DNA of 64,000 bases from positions 1 through 64,000 of the forward strand of contig NZ_JAFFIX010000011.1 of assembly GCF_016916835.1 (NCBI RefSeq), given 5' to 3'. This document shows positions 1 through 8,626 of the stretch, piece after piece. The translations under genes and the position numbers were made by a program. Under the pieces are notes generated by a model, which worked only from the letters and a program-made list of their open reading frames with translations, was not told the DNA's origin and searched no databases. This stretch comes from Actinacidiphila bryophytorum (GTDB lineage Bacteria; Actinomycetota; Actinomycetes; Streptomycetales; Streptomycetaceae). Numbering within the stretch: the stretch's first letter is position 1; each line of letters begins with the position of its first letter.

Positions 1-10
1 AAAACACGGA

Positions 11-3000
11 CTAGGCCTTTTCGGTGACTCCCGCCGCGTCGAACGTGGCGACCTCGTGCATGACGCGAGCCGCGCTCTGGACGAGCGGGAGCGCAAGGAG
101 CGCTCCCGTCCCTTCGCCGAGGCGGAGGTCGAGGTCGACCAGGGGCCGCAGGCCGAGGGTGGTGAGGGCCGCGACGTGGCCGGGCTCGGCACTGCGGTGC
201 CCGGCGATGCACGCGGCCAGCACCTCCGGCGCGATCGCCCGGGCGACGAGCGCCGCCGCCCCGGCGCTGACCCCGTCGAGGATCACCGGTGTGCGCAGCG
301 CCGACGCACCGAGCAGCAGGCCGACCATCGCGGCGTGTTCGAGGCCGCCGATGGCGGTGAGGACCGCGATCGGGTCGGCCGGATCGGGCCGGTGCAGGTC
401 GAGTGCGCGCCGGACGACGTCCACCTTCCTGGCGTGCATCTCGTCGTTGATGCCGGTGCCGCGTCCGGTGACCTCCGCGGGGTCGACCCCCGTGAAGACG
501 GCGATGAGCGCCGCGGACGTCGTGGTGTTGGCGATGCCCATCTCCCCGGTGAGCAGCGCCTTGTTGCCGGCGGCGACCAGGTCGCGGGCGGTCTCGATGC
601 CGACCTCGATGGCGCGCAGCGCCTCTTCGCGGGTCATGGCGGGGCCGGTGGTGAAGTCCGCGGTGCCGGGCCGTACCTTGCGCGGCAGCAGCCCTGGTGT
701 GCCGGGCAGTTCCGAGGCGACGCCGACGTCGATGACGCAGACCTCGGCGCCGACCTGGTTGGCGAAGGCGTTGCAGACGGCGCCGCCGCCGAGGAAGTTG
801 GCGACCATCTGGCCGGTGACCTCCTGGGGCCACGCGGTGACGCCCTGGGCGTGAACCCCGTGGTCGCCGGCGAAGATCGCGACGGCCGCGGGCTCGGGGA
901 TGGGCGGCGGGCACTGCCGGGACAGGCCGCTGAGCTGCGCGGAGATGATCTCCAGCATGCCCAGTGCCCCGGCCGGCTTCGTCATCCGCTTCTGCCGCTC
1001 CCAGGCCTCGCCGAGCGCCTTGGCGTCCAGCGGGCGGATGCCGCGCAGCGTCTCCTCCAGCAGGTCGTGCGGCTCCTCGCCGGGCAGCGCCCGGTTGCCG
1101 TACTCCTCGTCGTGGACGACCCAGGACAGCGGCCGGCGCTGCGACCAGCCGGCCTGCATCAGCTCGGGTTCCTCGGGGAATTCGTCGACGTACCCGACGC
1201 ACAGGTAGGCGACGACCTCCAGGTGCTCGGGCAGGCCGAGTTCGGCGACCATCTGGCGCTCGTCGAAGAAGCTGACCCAGCCGACGCCGAGTCCTTCGGC
1301 GCGGGCGGCGAGCCACAGGTTCTCGACGGCGAGCGCGGAGGAGTAGGGCGCCATCTGCGGCTGGGTGTGCCGGCCGAGGGTGTGCCGGCCGCCGCGGGTG
1401 GGGTCGGCGGTGACCACGATGTTGACGGGGGTGTCGAGGATCGCCTCGATCTTCAGTTCGCGGAACTGCCGTGCGCGGCCCTTGGGGAGCGACTTGGCGT
1501 AGGCCTCGCGCTGGGCCATGGCCAGTTCGTGCATCTTCTCGCGGGTCTTCTCCGAGCGGATGACGACGAAGTCCCACGGCTGGGAGTGCCCGACGCTGGG
1601 CGCGGTGTGCGCGGCCTCCAGGACGCGCAGCAGCACGTCGTGCGGGATCGGGTCGGAGCGGAAGCCGTTGCGGATGTCGCGGCGCTCCCGGATGACCCGG
1701 TGGACGGCGTCGCGGACGGCGGGCTCGTACGCCTCGGCGGGCTCCGGTGCCTCGGCCTCCGCGGCCCTGGCCTCGGCCCGGCGGGCGGCCCTGCGGCCCT
1801 TGGGGGCGGCCGGTTCCGTACCGCTCTCCGCTTCCGCCTCGGTCTGCGCCGGCTGCTCGCCCTGCTCGGTGTGGGCGGGTGCCTCGGCCGCGTGCGCGCG
1901 GCTTGCGCGCCTGACCGTACGGCCCTTGGGTACAGCGACGGCCTCGGCGGTCTCCTCGGCGGCCGCTGCGGGAGCGGGCACGGCGGCCTCGGGCGCCACG
2001 GCGGGGGCGGCGTCCGCGGCGACGACCGCCTCGGGGGCGGCCTGCTCGGGGGCCGCTTGCTCGGGGGCGGCTTCGGCGGCGGGCACGGCGGCCTCCGCCA
2101 TCTGGACGGCCTCGGGCGCGGTGGGCGAACCGGCGTCGCCCGCGGGGGTGTTGCCCGCCGACGCGACGAGCGCCGCGAGGTTGGCGGTGCCGGTCGCCGA
2201 GACGAAGGCGCTGCCGCCCGCGGCGGGCTGGTCACCGAAGGCCGGTCCCGACGGCGGGGCCGACAGGTCGAGGCCGATCGGCGGGGTCGGCGCGACCTCC
2301 TGGAGCGCACCGGACAGCGCGGCTGCCGGGCCCGACAGGACGGGGCCTGCCTCGGCCACCTCGGCGGGAGGAACGGGCGTACCGCCGGACGGCGTCCGCG
2401 CGGCCGTACCCTGCTCGGCGGCGGGCACCGGCACCTGCGCCTGCGGCGGCACGGGCACGGCGCTCTCGGCCTGCTCGCCCTGCGGCGCGACGGGTCCTGC
2501 GGAGACCCCACCGGCCGGCTCGGCCGCGGTGGCCGCGGGTCCCGCTGCCAGGGGCGGTACGCCGGCCGGCTCGGCCGCGACCGGTGCTGCGGGAACGTCC
2601 GCGGTCATGTGCGGTACGGCGGTCTGCTCGGCGACGGCAGCCGCGGGAGCCGGACGGGCCTGCCCGGTCCCTGCCGCCACCGGCTCTGCTGCCGCCGGGG
2701 TGACGGCGGCAGGTCCTGCCGGCTGCTCCTCGGCCGGGGCCGGCGCCGCGTCGTACGCCACCTGCTCGCCGCCTGCGGGCGGCGTCGGCGCGGCTTCCGC
2801 CGGGGGGAAGGCGCGGATCGGCTCGGGGGCCTGCTGGGTGGGGATCACGCTGTCGGCGTGCGGGATCAGCGACTGCTGCGACGGGGTCTGCGCGGCGGGC
2901 CATGCGCTGCCCGGGGACAGGGCAGCCGGGTCGGCGGAGTCGCCGGTCTGCTGGGCGGGGATGCCGTGGCCGTCGTCCTGGGGGACGTCGAGGTATTCGG

Positions 3001-3499
3001 GTCCCGAGGTGGGCGGGCCGCTCTGCAGCCTGGCCGGGGGCGGCAGCTGGCCGCCCTGGGCGGGGCCGCGGTCGGCGAGGGAGCGTACGGAGACGCCGCC
3101 GCTGGGGGTGTCGTGGACCGGCGGGCCCATGTGCAGCGGGCGGCGGGGTGCTGCGGGGGCGGGTGACGGGGTGTCAACCGCCTGCGGGGTGCCGTAGTCG
3201 GGCGCGGGCGTCTCCGCGACCGGGGACGGCTGCGGCGGCACCGGCTGCGGGTCGCTCCAGGTGCCCTGCGGTCCCGGCATGAGCAGGACGTCGTCGTCAT
3301 CGTCGAGCCCGGCGCCGGGGGCGGCGGGCTGGTCGAGGTAGGTGTAGGCGGGAGCGCCGGGTTCTGCGGGCTGCTCCGTGCCCCAGCCGGGGGCGGTGGC
3401 CTGCGGTGCGCCGAGTGCGTCGGTGTGCGGCTGCGGAGCCGCTTCACCGACCGCGTTCTCCGGCAGCCCCTCGCCGGGGATCTGACCGGTGTCCGTCAT
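11..3499 (-). CDS. cobT: BluB-CobT fusion: DMB synthase / nicotinate-nucleotide-DMB phosphoribosyltransferase
   Basis: This 1162-residue protein joins two steps of lower-ligand assembly for cobalamin. Residues about 590-810 are a nitroreductase-fold BluB-like domain (starts near VHRVIRERRDIRNGF; PSVGHSQPWDF), which in BluB makes 5,6-dimethylbenzimidazole from FMNH2. Residues about 815-1162 are CobT (FAGDHGVHAQGV, GEMGIANTTT), which transfers phosphoribose from nicotinate mononucleotide to the base. Residues 1 to about 585 are low-complexity Ala/Pro/Glu sequence with no recognisable domain. The ATG at 3497-3499 was chosen because GAGGGG lies about 8 bases upstream and the frame further upstream is not protein-like. 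BluB-CobT fusions are known in Streptomyces; the length of the disordered part is the oddity. cobL lies upstream on the same strand after a 293-base gap in which I see no B12 riboswitch. Confidence 0.93.
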   Translation of the reverse strand: MTDTGQIPGEGLPENAVGEAAPQPHTDALGAPQATAPGWGTEQPAEPGAPAYTYLDQPAAPGAGLDDDDDVLLMPGPQGTWSDPQPVPPQPSPVAETPAPDYGTPQAVDTPSPAPAAPRRPLHMGPPVHDTPSGGVSVRSLADRGPAQGGQLPPPARLQSGPPTSGPEYLDVPQDDGHGIPAQQTGDSADPAALSPGSAWPAAQTPSQQSLIPHADSVIPTQQAPEPIRAFPPAEAAPTPPAGGEQVAYDAAPAPAEEQPAGPAAVTPAAAEPVAAGTGQARPAPAAAVAEQTAVPHMTADVPAAPVAAEPAGVPPLAAGPAATAAEPAGGVSAGPVAPQGEQAESAVPVPPQAQVPVPAAEQGTAARTPSGGTPVPPAEVAEAGPVLSGPAAALSGALQEVAPTPPIGLDLSAPPSGPAFGDQPAAGGSAFVSATGTANLAALVASAGNTPAGDAGSPTAPEAVQMAEAAVPAAEAAPEQAAPEQAAPEAVVAADAAPAVAPEAAVPAPAAAAEETAEAVAVPKGRTVRRASRAHAAEAPAHTEQGEQPAQTEAEAESGTEPAAPKGRRAARRAEARAAEAEAPEPAEAYEPAVRDAVHRVIRERRDIRNGFRSDPIPHDVLLRVLEAAHTAPSVGHSQPWDFVVIRSEKTREKMHELAMAQREAYAKSLPKGRARQFRELKIEAILDTPVNIVVTADPTRGGRHTLGRHTQPQMAPYSSALAVENLWLAARAEGLGVGWVSFFDERQMVAELGLPEHLEVVAYLCVGYVDEFPEEPELMQAGWSQRRPLSWVVHDEEYGNRALPGEEPHDLLEETLRGIRPLDAKALGEAWERQKRMTKPAGALGMLEIISAQLSGLSRQCPPPIPEPAAVAIFAGDHGVHAQGVTAWPQEVTGQMVANFLGGGAVCNAFANQVGAEVCVIDVGVASELPGTPGLLPRKVRPGTADFTTGPAMTREEALRAIEVGIETARDLVAAGNKALLTGEMGIANTTTSAALIAVFTGVDPAEVTGRGTGINDEMHARKVDVVRRALDLHRPDPADPIAVLTAIGGLEHAAMVGLLLGASALRTPVILDGVSAGAAALVARAIAPEVLAACIAGHRSAEPGHVAALTTLGLRPLVDLDLRLGEGTGALLALPLVQSAARVMHEVATFDAAGVTEKA

Positions 3500-3792
3500 G
3501 CGTGCCCCTCGCCCATCGGTTTCGCTCCTTCCAGCCGCTGCACCGCGCACAACCCACCCCCCACGGACTCCAACGAGCGTGCATGGGATGCGGCACGTCG
3601 GCCGCCGGGGCGCCGGAAGTCTCGACGCCCCGTCAACGCACGACGACGGCACAACGATCCGTCAGCCTACCCTCCGGGACACCGCCGCCCGTGCCGAAGT
3701 CCGCACCTCGGGACGTATCTCACAATGGCCGTACCGGCAGCGCTCCGACCGGCGCAAACACCGCGGGCGGCGACTGTTTGATCATGGACAGG

Positions 3793-5043
3793 TCAGCGCC
3801 GGGTGCCGCACAGCACGAAGTCCGCGGAGCGGCCCCGCTCGTCCCAGCCCGAGCCCAGCTCGACCGACTGCAGCAACATGCGTTCGACGGTGTAACCGCC
3901 TTCGCCGAGCGCCCTGTCGACGGCCTCCGCGGTGTCCCGGGTGGTCGCGGCGGCGACGATCCGCTCGGGGCGGCGGGCGGCGCAGGCGGCGACGACGACG
4001 GGGTCGGCGCAGCCGATCCTGACCACGTCGGGCTCCGGCAGGTCCTCCAGCACCTGCGGTGCGCTGCCGTGGACGACCTGGACCTGGACGCCGCTGCGGC
4101 GGGCGGTGGCGGCGATCCAGTCGCAGGCGTCGGAGTTGCTGTCGACGGCGATGACGGCGGCGCCGAAGCGGGCGGCCTCCACGGCGACGGCTCCGTCGGC
4201 GGCGCCGATGTCCCACACCAGGTCGCCGGTTCGCGGGCCGAGCCTGGCCAGTTGGAGGGCGCGCACATGGGCGGGCACGTCGCCGCCGTACTCGGCGGCG
4301 GGCAGCGCCCAGCCGCGCACGGGGCCGGGGAAGCCGGGGTCACGGCCGGCGATCCAGCCGCCGGCGCCGGGGCGTGCGGCGGGCGAGCCGGGGGCGGGCA
4401 GCGGGGCGGCGCCCAGGGCGGCGATGCCGGGGGCGGTGGTGCTGCCGCCGACGACGAGGACGACGTTGGGGTCGCGCCAGATGTGGTCGGCGACCTTGTC
4501 CGAGGTCAGGACGGAGATCTGCTCCTGCTCGGTGCCCAGGGCCTCGCAGATGACGAAGGTGCGGTGCACCCCGGTGAGCAGCAGGGCGACTTCGGCGGGT
4601 CCCGCGCCGGGTGCGGTCAGGACGGCGACCTTGGGGTAGGAGCGGCAGACGTTGACCGCGCGGCGCAGGGTGCGGCTGGTGGCGACGACGACCCGGGCGT
4701 CGTCCCATGGCATGCCGGCGCGGGCGAAGGCCCGGGCGACGGCGGAGACGCCGGGGATGACCTCGATCTCCAGCCCGTGCTCCGGGTCGCGCAGGGCGCG
4801 GACCACGCCGAAGAAGCCGGGGTCGCCGTCGGCGAGGACGACCGCGGTGCCGCGGTGTCCCGCGATGCGGCGGGCGGCGATGTCGATGCTGCCGAGCACG
4901 ATGTGCTCGGCCTGGGCGGGGACGTAGGGCAGGGCCAGGTGATGACGGGTGCCGGCCACGAGGGTCGCGGCGTCCAGCGCGGCGCGGGCGGCCTCGGACG
5001 GGGGTGAGCCGTCCCATCCGATCACGGTGACCCGGTCGGCCAT
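3793..5043 (-). CDS. cobL: CobL, precorrin-6Y C5,15-methyltransferase (decarboxylating), CbiE-CbiT fusion
   Basis: 416 residues, the normal length for the fused enzyme. The N-terminal half is a CbiE-type tetrapyrrole methylase (VTVIGWDGSPPSEAARAAL at residues 5-23; LADGDPGFFGVVRAL), which methylates C5. The C-terminal part, from about residue 240, is CbiT-like with a Rossmann SAM site (LVWDIGAADGAVAVEAARFG) and catalyses C15 methylation and decarboxylation of the acetate side chain in corrin-ring synthesis. It is cytoplasmic. The ATG at 5041-5043 follows GGAGGCAGACGACG. A -10-like TAGGGT lies about 75 bases upstream. It stands before cobT on the same strand but 293 bases away, so separate transcription is possible. 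Confidence 0.95.
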   Translation of the reverse strand: MADRVTVIGWDGSPPSEAARAALDAATLVAGTRHHLALPYVPAQAEHIVLGSIDIAARRIAGHRGTAVVLADGDPGFFGVVRALRDPEHGLEIEVIPGVSAVARAFARAGMPWDDARVVVATSRTLRRAVNVCRSYPKVAVLTAPGAGPAEVALLLTGVHRTFVICEALGTEQEQISVLTSDKVADHIWRDPNVVLVVGGSTTAPGIAALGAAPLPAPGSPAARPGAGGWIAGRDPGFPGPVRGWALPAAEYGGDVPAHVRALQLARLGPRTGDLVWDIGAADGAVAVEAARFGAAVIAVDSNSDACDWIAATARRSGVQVQVVHGSAPQVLEDLPEPDVVRIGCADPVVVAACAARRPERIVAAATTRDTAEAVDRALGEGGYTVERMLLQSVELGSGWDERGRSADFVLCGTRR

Positions 5044-5206
5044 CGTCGTCTGCCTCCATGCCGTGGGTCGCGGGGGTGCCGGTGGAGCCCTCTCGGCGGG
5101 GCGGAGGGAAGGCCCGGGTGAGAACCCTAACCCGGCAGCGTGTGCGGCGGTGTGCCGAGTGCGGTGCGTGTGTGCGCACCCGGCCCGCTGCGGCTGCGGG
5201 CGCAGG

Positions 5207-5920
5207 TCAGCGGCGGTGGGCGGCGGCGCTGTAGCCGGCGTGCCCGCGGTGTCCGCCGTCGTAGTCGGACCCGTAGTCGGACCCGTAGTCGGACCCGTAG
5301 GCGCCGGCGCGGGCGGCGGCCTCGTCGGCGTCGTCGACGTCCTCCGGGAGCAGGCTCCACACCAGCAGGTCGGTGCGGGTCTCGGCCCAGGGTCCCTGCG
5401 GGTCGTCGTGGGGCCTGCTGCGGATGATCCCGGCGTTGCGCAGGACGCCCTCGCTGATGCAGCCGATCTTCTGCGCGACCTGCTGCGAGGCGGTGTTGTC
5501 CGCGGCGGTGCGCAGTTCGACCCGCTCGAAGCCCTGGCTGCCGAACAGCCAGCGCACGACGGCGAGCACGGACTCGCCGGCGTATCCCTCGCCGCGCGCC
5601 CAGGAAGCGGTCAGGTAGCCGATCTCGGTGCCGCGGATGCGCCAGTCGGTGTTCTGCAGCTGGACGGTGCCCACGAGCCGCTGGGTGAGCATCTCGGTCA
5701 CGGCGAGCACCAGGCCGCGGCCGCTGCGCCTTTCCGCGGGTCCCGCGCCGGTGACGAAGGCGCGGGCGGTCGCCTCGGTGTACGGCCACGGCACACCGGT
5801 CCAGGCGGTCACCAGCTCGTCGTTCATCATCTCCACGAGCTCGGGGATGTCGGCCTCGTCGTACGGGCGCAGCACCAGCCGCTCCGTACTGAGTGAGATG
5901 TCCGGAAAGGTGGAGGTCAT
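5207..5920 (-). CDS. GNAT N-acetyltransferase, RimJ/RimL type
   Basis: A 237-residue GNAT-fold acetyltransferase. It begins STERLVLRPYDEADIPELVEMMND, typical of the RimJ/RimL/MarB subgroup that acetylates protein N-termini or small amines from acetyl-CoA. The region IGYLTASWARGEGYAGESVLAV fits the acetyl-CoA-binding segment and GFERVELRTAADNTASQQVAQKIG is the conserved C-terminal strand and helix. The substrate cannot be read from the sequence. The last 40 residues are not part of the domain: an acidic linker (EDVDDADEAAARAGA) followed by tandem GSDY units and a His/Gly/Ala tail. The ATG at 5918-5920 has GGAGCAG upstream. It is divergent from the methyltransferase at 6108. Confidence 0.85.
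   Translation of the reverse strand: MTSTFPDISLSTERLVLRPYDEADIPELVEMMNDELVTAWTGVPWPYTEATARAFVTGAGPAERRSGRGLVLAVTEMLTQRLVGTVQLQNTDWRIRGTEIGYLTASWARGEGYAGESVLAVVRWLFGSQGFERVELRTAADNTASQQVAQKIGCISEGVLRNAGIIRSRPHDDPQGPWAETRTDLLVWSLLPEDVDDADEAAARAGAYGSDYGSDYGSDYDGGHRGHAGYSAAAHRR
5261..5299 (-). repeat. 12-bp tandem repeat encoding GSDY units
   Basis: Three consecutive perfect copies of a 12-bp unit (gtagtcggaccc on the plus strand, 5261-5296) plus a partial fourth. In the acetyltransferase frame they encode GSDYGSDYGSDY. Because the unit is a multiple of three, copy-number change would lengthen or shorten the C-terminal tail without a frameshift. Confidence 0.9.
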
Positions 5921-6107
5921 TCACTGCTCCGTAACCAGGGCATAGGTGGATTGCACAGCATGCAGCATCGTGCGCGGCATCCGCCGGGCAGGGTCGCCGC
6001 GGGCGGCCGGCGGCGGACCGAGCGGCGAACGCCCTTCCAGAGTAGGGCGGATGCCGGTCAGGGCGGGTATCCGTGGACGTCATCCGATCCTGCTACCGTC
6101 AGCCCGC

Positions 6108-6908
6108 GTGACGGTGCACCACGCAGCAGGAGTCGGTTACCAGCGGGCCGCGGGGGTCTACGAGCGCTCCCGGCCCTCCTATCCGCTCGCCGCGCTCGCC
6201 GCGCTCGCCGACGCGCTGCCCCTGGAGGCGGGCCGTACGGTGGTCGATCTGGGCGCGGGGACCGGCAAGTTCACCCGGTTGCTGGCGCTGACCGGCGCCG
6301 AGGTGCTGGCGGTGGAGCCGGTCAAGGAGATGCGCGAGACGCTGGCGGAGCTGCTGCCCGGGGTGGCGGTGACGGCGGGCACGGCGGAGGCGACCGGGCT
6401 GCCCGACGGGTGTGCGGACGCGGTGGTGGCCGCGCAGTCCTGGCACTGGTTCGACGAGCGGGCGGCGCTGGCCGAGGTGGAGCGGCTGCTGCGGCCGGAC
6501 GGTGCGCTGGCGCTGGTGTGGAACACCTACGACACGTCGGTGCCGTGGGTGCGGGACTTCCAGGACATCTACTTCCGGCTGGCGCCACGCGACCTGCCCA
6601 GTCCTCCGCTGACGTCGGCGCTGGGCGACGCGGGTCCTGGCGGCGGGTGGCGCAAGGCCTTCGAGGCGGGCGCCGCGGGCTGGGGCGAGATGTCGGAGCG
6701 GCACTGGCCGAACCCGTACTCGACGACGGTGGACGACGTGGTGGAGCGGATGATGTCCTCCAGCCACATCGCGGTGCTGGACGCCGACGCGCAGGCGCGG
6801 GTGCGTGCGGAGGTCGAGGCGGTGCTCGGCGCGCACGACGCGACGCGGGTCAGCGGCGCGATAGAGATGCCGTACACCACGGACGTCTACTGGGTGCGGC
6901 GGGCCTGA
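6108..6908 (+). CDS. Class I SAM-dependent methyltransferase (type 11)
   Basis: A 266-residue small-molecule-type methyltransferase. Motif I is VVDLGAGTGKFTRLLALTGA, followed by the acidic strand end VLAVEPV and a post-II segment AAQSWHWFDERAALAEVERLL, as in the UbiE/type 11 family. The acceptor is unknown. GTG at 6108-6110 is preferred: the conserved part (YQRAAGVYERSRPSYP) begins right after it, and TACCGT about 8 bases upstream looks like a -10 hexamer, which implies a leaderless transcript. The frame is open further upstream but the extra 54 residues are not protein-like. The methyltransferase at 25018-25830 is a family relative (AGQAWHWIDP). It converges on metQ across a strong terminator. 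Confidence 0.86.
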   Translation: MTVHHAAGVGYQRAAGVYERSRPSYPLAALAALADALPLEAGRTVVDLGAGTGKFTRLLALTGAEVLAVEPVKEMRETLAELLPGVAVTAGTAEATGLPDGCADAVVAAQSWHWFDERAALAEVERLLRPDGALALVWNTYDTSVPWVRDFQDIYFRLAPRDLPSPPLTSALGDAGPGGGWRKAFEAGAAGWGEMSERHWPNPYSTTVDDVVERMMSSSHIAVLDADAQARVRAEVEAVLGAHDATRVSGAIEMPYTTDVYWVRRA

Positions 6909-6922
6909 GCGGACACCGCGGT

Positions 6923-6969
6923 ACGCACACGGGTCCGCGGCCGGCGTGCGGCCGCGGACCCGTGTGCGT
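6923..6969. terminator. Bidirectional terminator, 20-bp perfect stem
   Basis: Perfect inverted repeat with arms 6923-6942 and 6950-6969 and a 7-base loop (ggcgtgc). It sits between the convergent methyltransferase (stop 6908) and metQ, and its right end touches the first base of the metQ stop codon. There is no U-tract, which is common for Streptomyces terminators. Confidence 0.85.
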
Positions 6970-7838
6970 CAGGCGGCGGGGGTGCCGAAGGCGGGGATGA
7001 CCGCGCCCTTGAAGGTGTCCTTGATGTACTGCTCGACCTGGGGCGAGTTGAGCAGCCTGACCAGCTTCTGCACCCGCGGGTCGCTCTCCCGGCCCTGCTT
7101 GACGACCAGGATGTTGGCGTAGGGGTTGCCCTGCGCCTTCTCGATGACCAGGGCGTCCTTGGCGGGGTTGAGGCCGCCTTCGATGGCGTAGTTGCCGTTG
7201 ATGACGCCTGCGTCGACGTCGCCCAGCGAGCGGGGCAGCTGCGCGGCCTCCAGCTCCTTGAACTTCAGGTGCCTGGTGTTGGCCGTGACGTCGGCGGGGG
7301 TCGCGGTCTGGCCGGTGCCGGGCTTGAGGGTGATCAGCCCGTTGGCGGCGAGCAGGTCCAGGGCGCGGGCCTCGTTGGTGGTGTCGTTGGGCACGGCGAC
7401 GGTGGCGCCGTCCTTGAGCGCGGACAGCGCGGTGACCTTGTGCGAGTACAGGCCCAGCGGTTCGAGTTCGACGTCGGCGACGGACACGAGGTGGGTGCCG
7501 TTCTTCTTGTTGAAGTCGTCCAGGTAGGGCTGGTGCTGGAAGAAGTTGGCGTCGACCTGGCCCTGCTCGGTCGCGGTGTCGGGCAGGACGTAGTCGGAGA
7601 ACTCCTTGACCTGCAGGTCGAGTCCGGCGCTCTTGGCCAGGTGGTCGCGGACGTAGTCCAGGATCTGGGCGTGCGGGGTGGGGCTGGCGGCGACGACCAG
7701 CGGGGCGGACGCGTCCTTGGCGGCCTTCCCGTCGTCCTTGCTCGATGTGCCGGAGCCGGAGGAGCCGCAGGCGGACAGGCCGAGCGCGAGCGCTCCGGTG
7801 ACGAGGGCGGCGGCGGTGATCTTGGTGGTGCTACGCAC
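6969..7838 (-). CDS. metQ: MetQ, D-methionine-binding lipoprotein of the MetNIQ importer
   Basis: 289 residues, NlpA/MetQ family. The signal peptide ends in the lipobox LGLSAC with the lipidated Cys at residue 24, so the protein is anchored outside the membrane. The mature part shows the family signature: VAASPTPHAQILDYV, then VDANFFQHQPYLDDFNK, then AVPNDTTNEARALDLL and PYANILVVK. It should bind methionine (or a related sulfur compound) and pass it to MetI/MetN. The GTG start at 7836-7838 gives VRSTTKITAAAL and has GGAAAGAGG upstream. It is third in metN-metI-metQ with a 62-base gap after metI. Substrate choice within the NlpA family is inferred from the neighbours. Confidence 0.93.
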   Translation of the reverse strand: MRSTTKITAAALVTGALALGLSACGSSGSGTSSKDDGKAAKDASAPLVVAASPTPHAQILDYVRDHLAKSAGLDLQVKEFSDYVLPDTATEQGQVDANFFQHQPYLDDFNKKNGTHLVSVADVELEPLGLYSHKVTALSALKDGATVAVPNDTTNEARALDLLAANGLITLKPGTGQTATPADVTANTRHLKFKELEAAQLPRSLGDVDAGVINGNYAIEGGLNPAKDALVIEKAQGNPYANILVVKQGRESDPRVQKLVRLLNSPQVEQYIKDTFKGAVIPAFGTPAA

Positions 7839-7900
7839 GAAAAGTGCCTCTTTCCTGTGTTCTGGTGGTGCGGTGCGGCCGGGCGGCCGCGGGAGGGAGG

Positions 7901-8626
7901 TCAGGGGGAGGTGGGTGCGGCGGGCGGCGCGGGCCGCAGCAGCCGCAGCCGGGGCAGCGGACCGCGGCCGCCGCGGCGGGCGGCGGTCCTGGCGGCGAGG
8001 TCGCCGGCCAGCTGGACGAGGGTGACCAGCACGGCGAGGACGGCGACGATCACCCACATGAAGCCGGTCTCGAAGCGCTGGTAGCCGTAGCGCAGTGCCA
8101 GGTCGCCCAGTCCCCCGCCGCCGACCACGCCGGCCATCGCCGAGTAGCCGATGAGCGCGACGACGGTGGTGGTGGCGCCGGCGATGAGCGAGGGCAGCGA
8201 CTCGGGCAGCAGCACCTTGCGGACCACCGTCCAGGTGCTGCCGCCCATCGACTGGACGGCCTCGACCAGGCCGCCGTCGACCTCGCGCAGCGAGGTCTCC
8301 ACGAGCCGGGCGAAGAAGGGGATGGCGCCGACCGACAGCGGTACGACGGCGGCCTGCCAGCCGATGGTGGTGCCGACGACCGCGCGGGTGAAGGACAGCA
8401 GCGCGATCATCAGGATCACGAACGGCAGCGACCTGCCGAGGTTCACCACGAAGCCGAGTGCGCGGTTGACCGCGAGGTTGCGCAGCAGGCCGCCGCGGTC
8501 GGTGAGGACCAGCAGCACGCCGAGCGGCAGGCCCGCGGCGACGGTCACGGCGGTGGACCAGCCGACCATCTTGAGGGTGTCGGTACACGCCTGGGTGAGC
8601 AGCGGGTGCATCTCGGACCAGGTCAC
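7901..8626 (-). CDS. metI: MetI, methionine ABC transporter permease
   Basis: A 241-residue inner-membrane permease with five or six hydrophobic segments. The EAA-type coupling loop is seen at VEAVQSMGGSTWTVVRKVLL, the contact point for the ATPase MetN. The GTG start (8624-8626) overlaps the metN TGA in a GTGA arrangement, indicating translational coupling. The C-terminus carries a short Arg/Pro-rich tail beyond the last membrane segment. Confidence 0.93.
   Translation of the reverse strand: MTWSEMHPLLTQACTDTLKMVGWSTAVTVAAGLPLGVLLVLTDRGGLLRNLAVNRALGFVVNLGRSLPFVILMIALLSFTRAVVGTTIGWQAAVVPLSVGAIPFFARLVETSLREVDGGLVEAVQSMGGSTWTVVRKVLLPESLPSLIAGATTTVVALIGYSAMAGVVGGGGLGDLALRYGYQRFETGFMWVIVAVLAVLVTLVQLAGDLAARTAARRGGRGPLPRLRLLRPAPPAAPTSP

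Noticed and set aside
56-3166. A 1036-codon open frame on the plus strand opposite cobT
   Set aside because: It is antisense to a clear BluB-CobT gene, has the Gly/Arg/Asp-rich composition of GC-rich antisense frames and no domain; the same holds for other long frames opposite argJ, infC, pheST and the Kelch gene.
3500-3792. Cobalamin riboswitch upstream of cobT or cobL
   Set aside because: I looked for the conserved B12-box and the core GCCACTG-type segments on the gene strand and did not find them in this gap or upstream of cobL (5044-5206).
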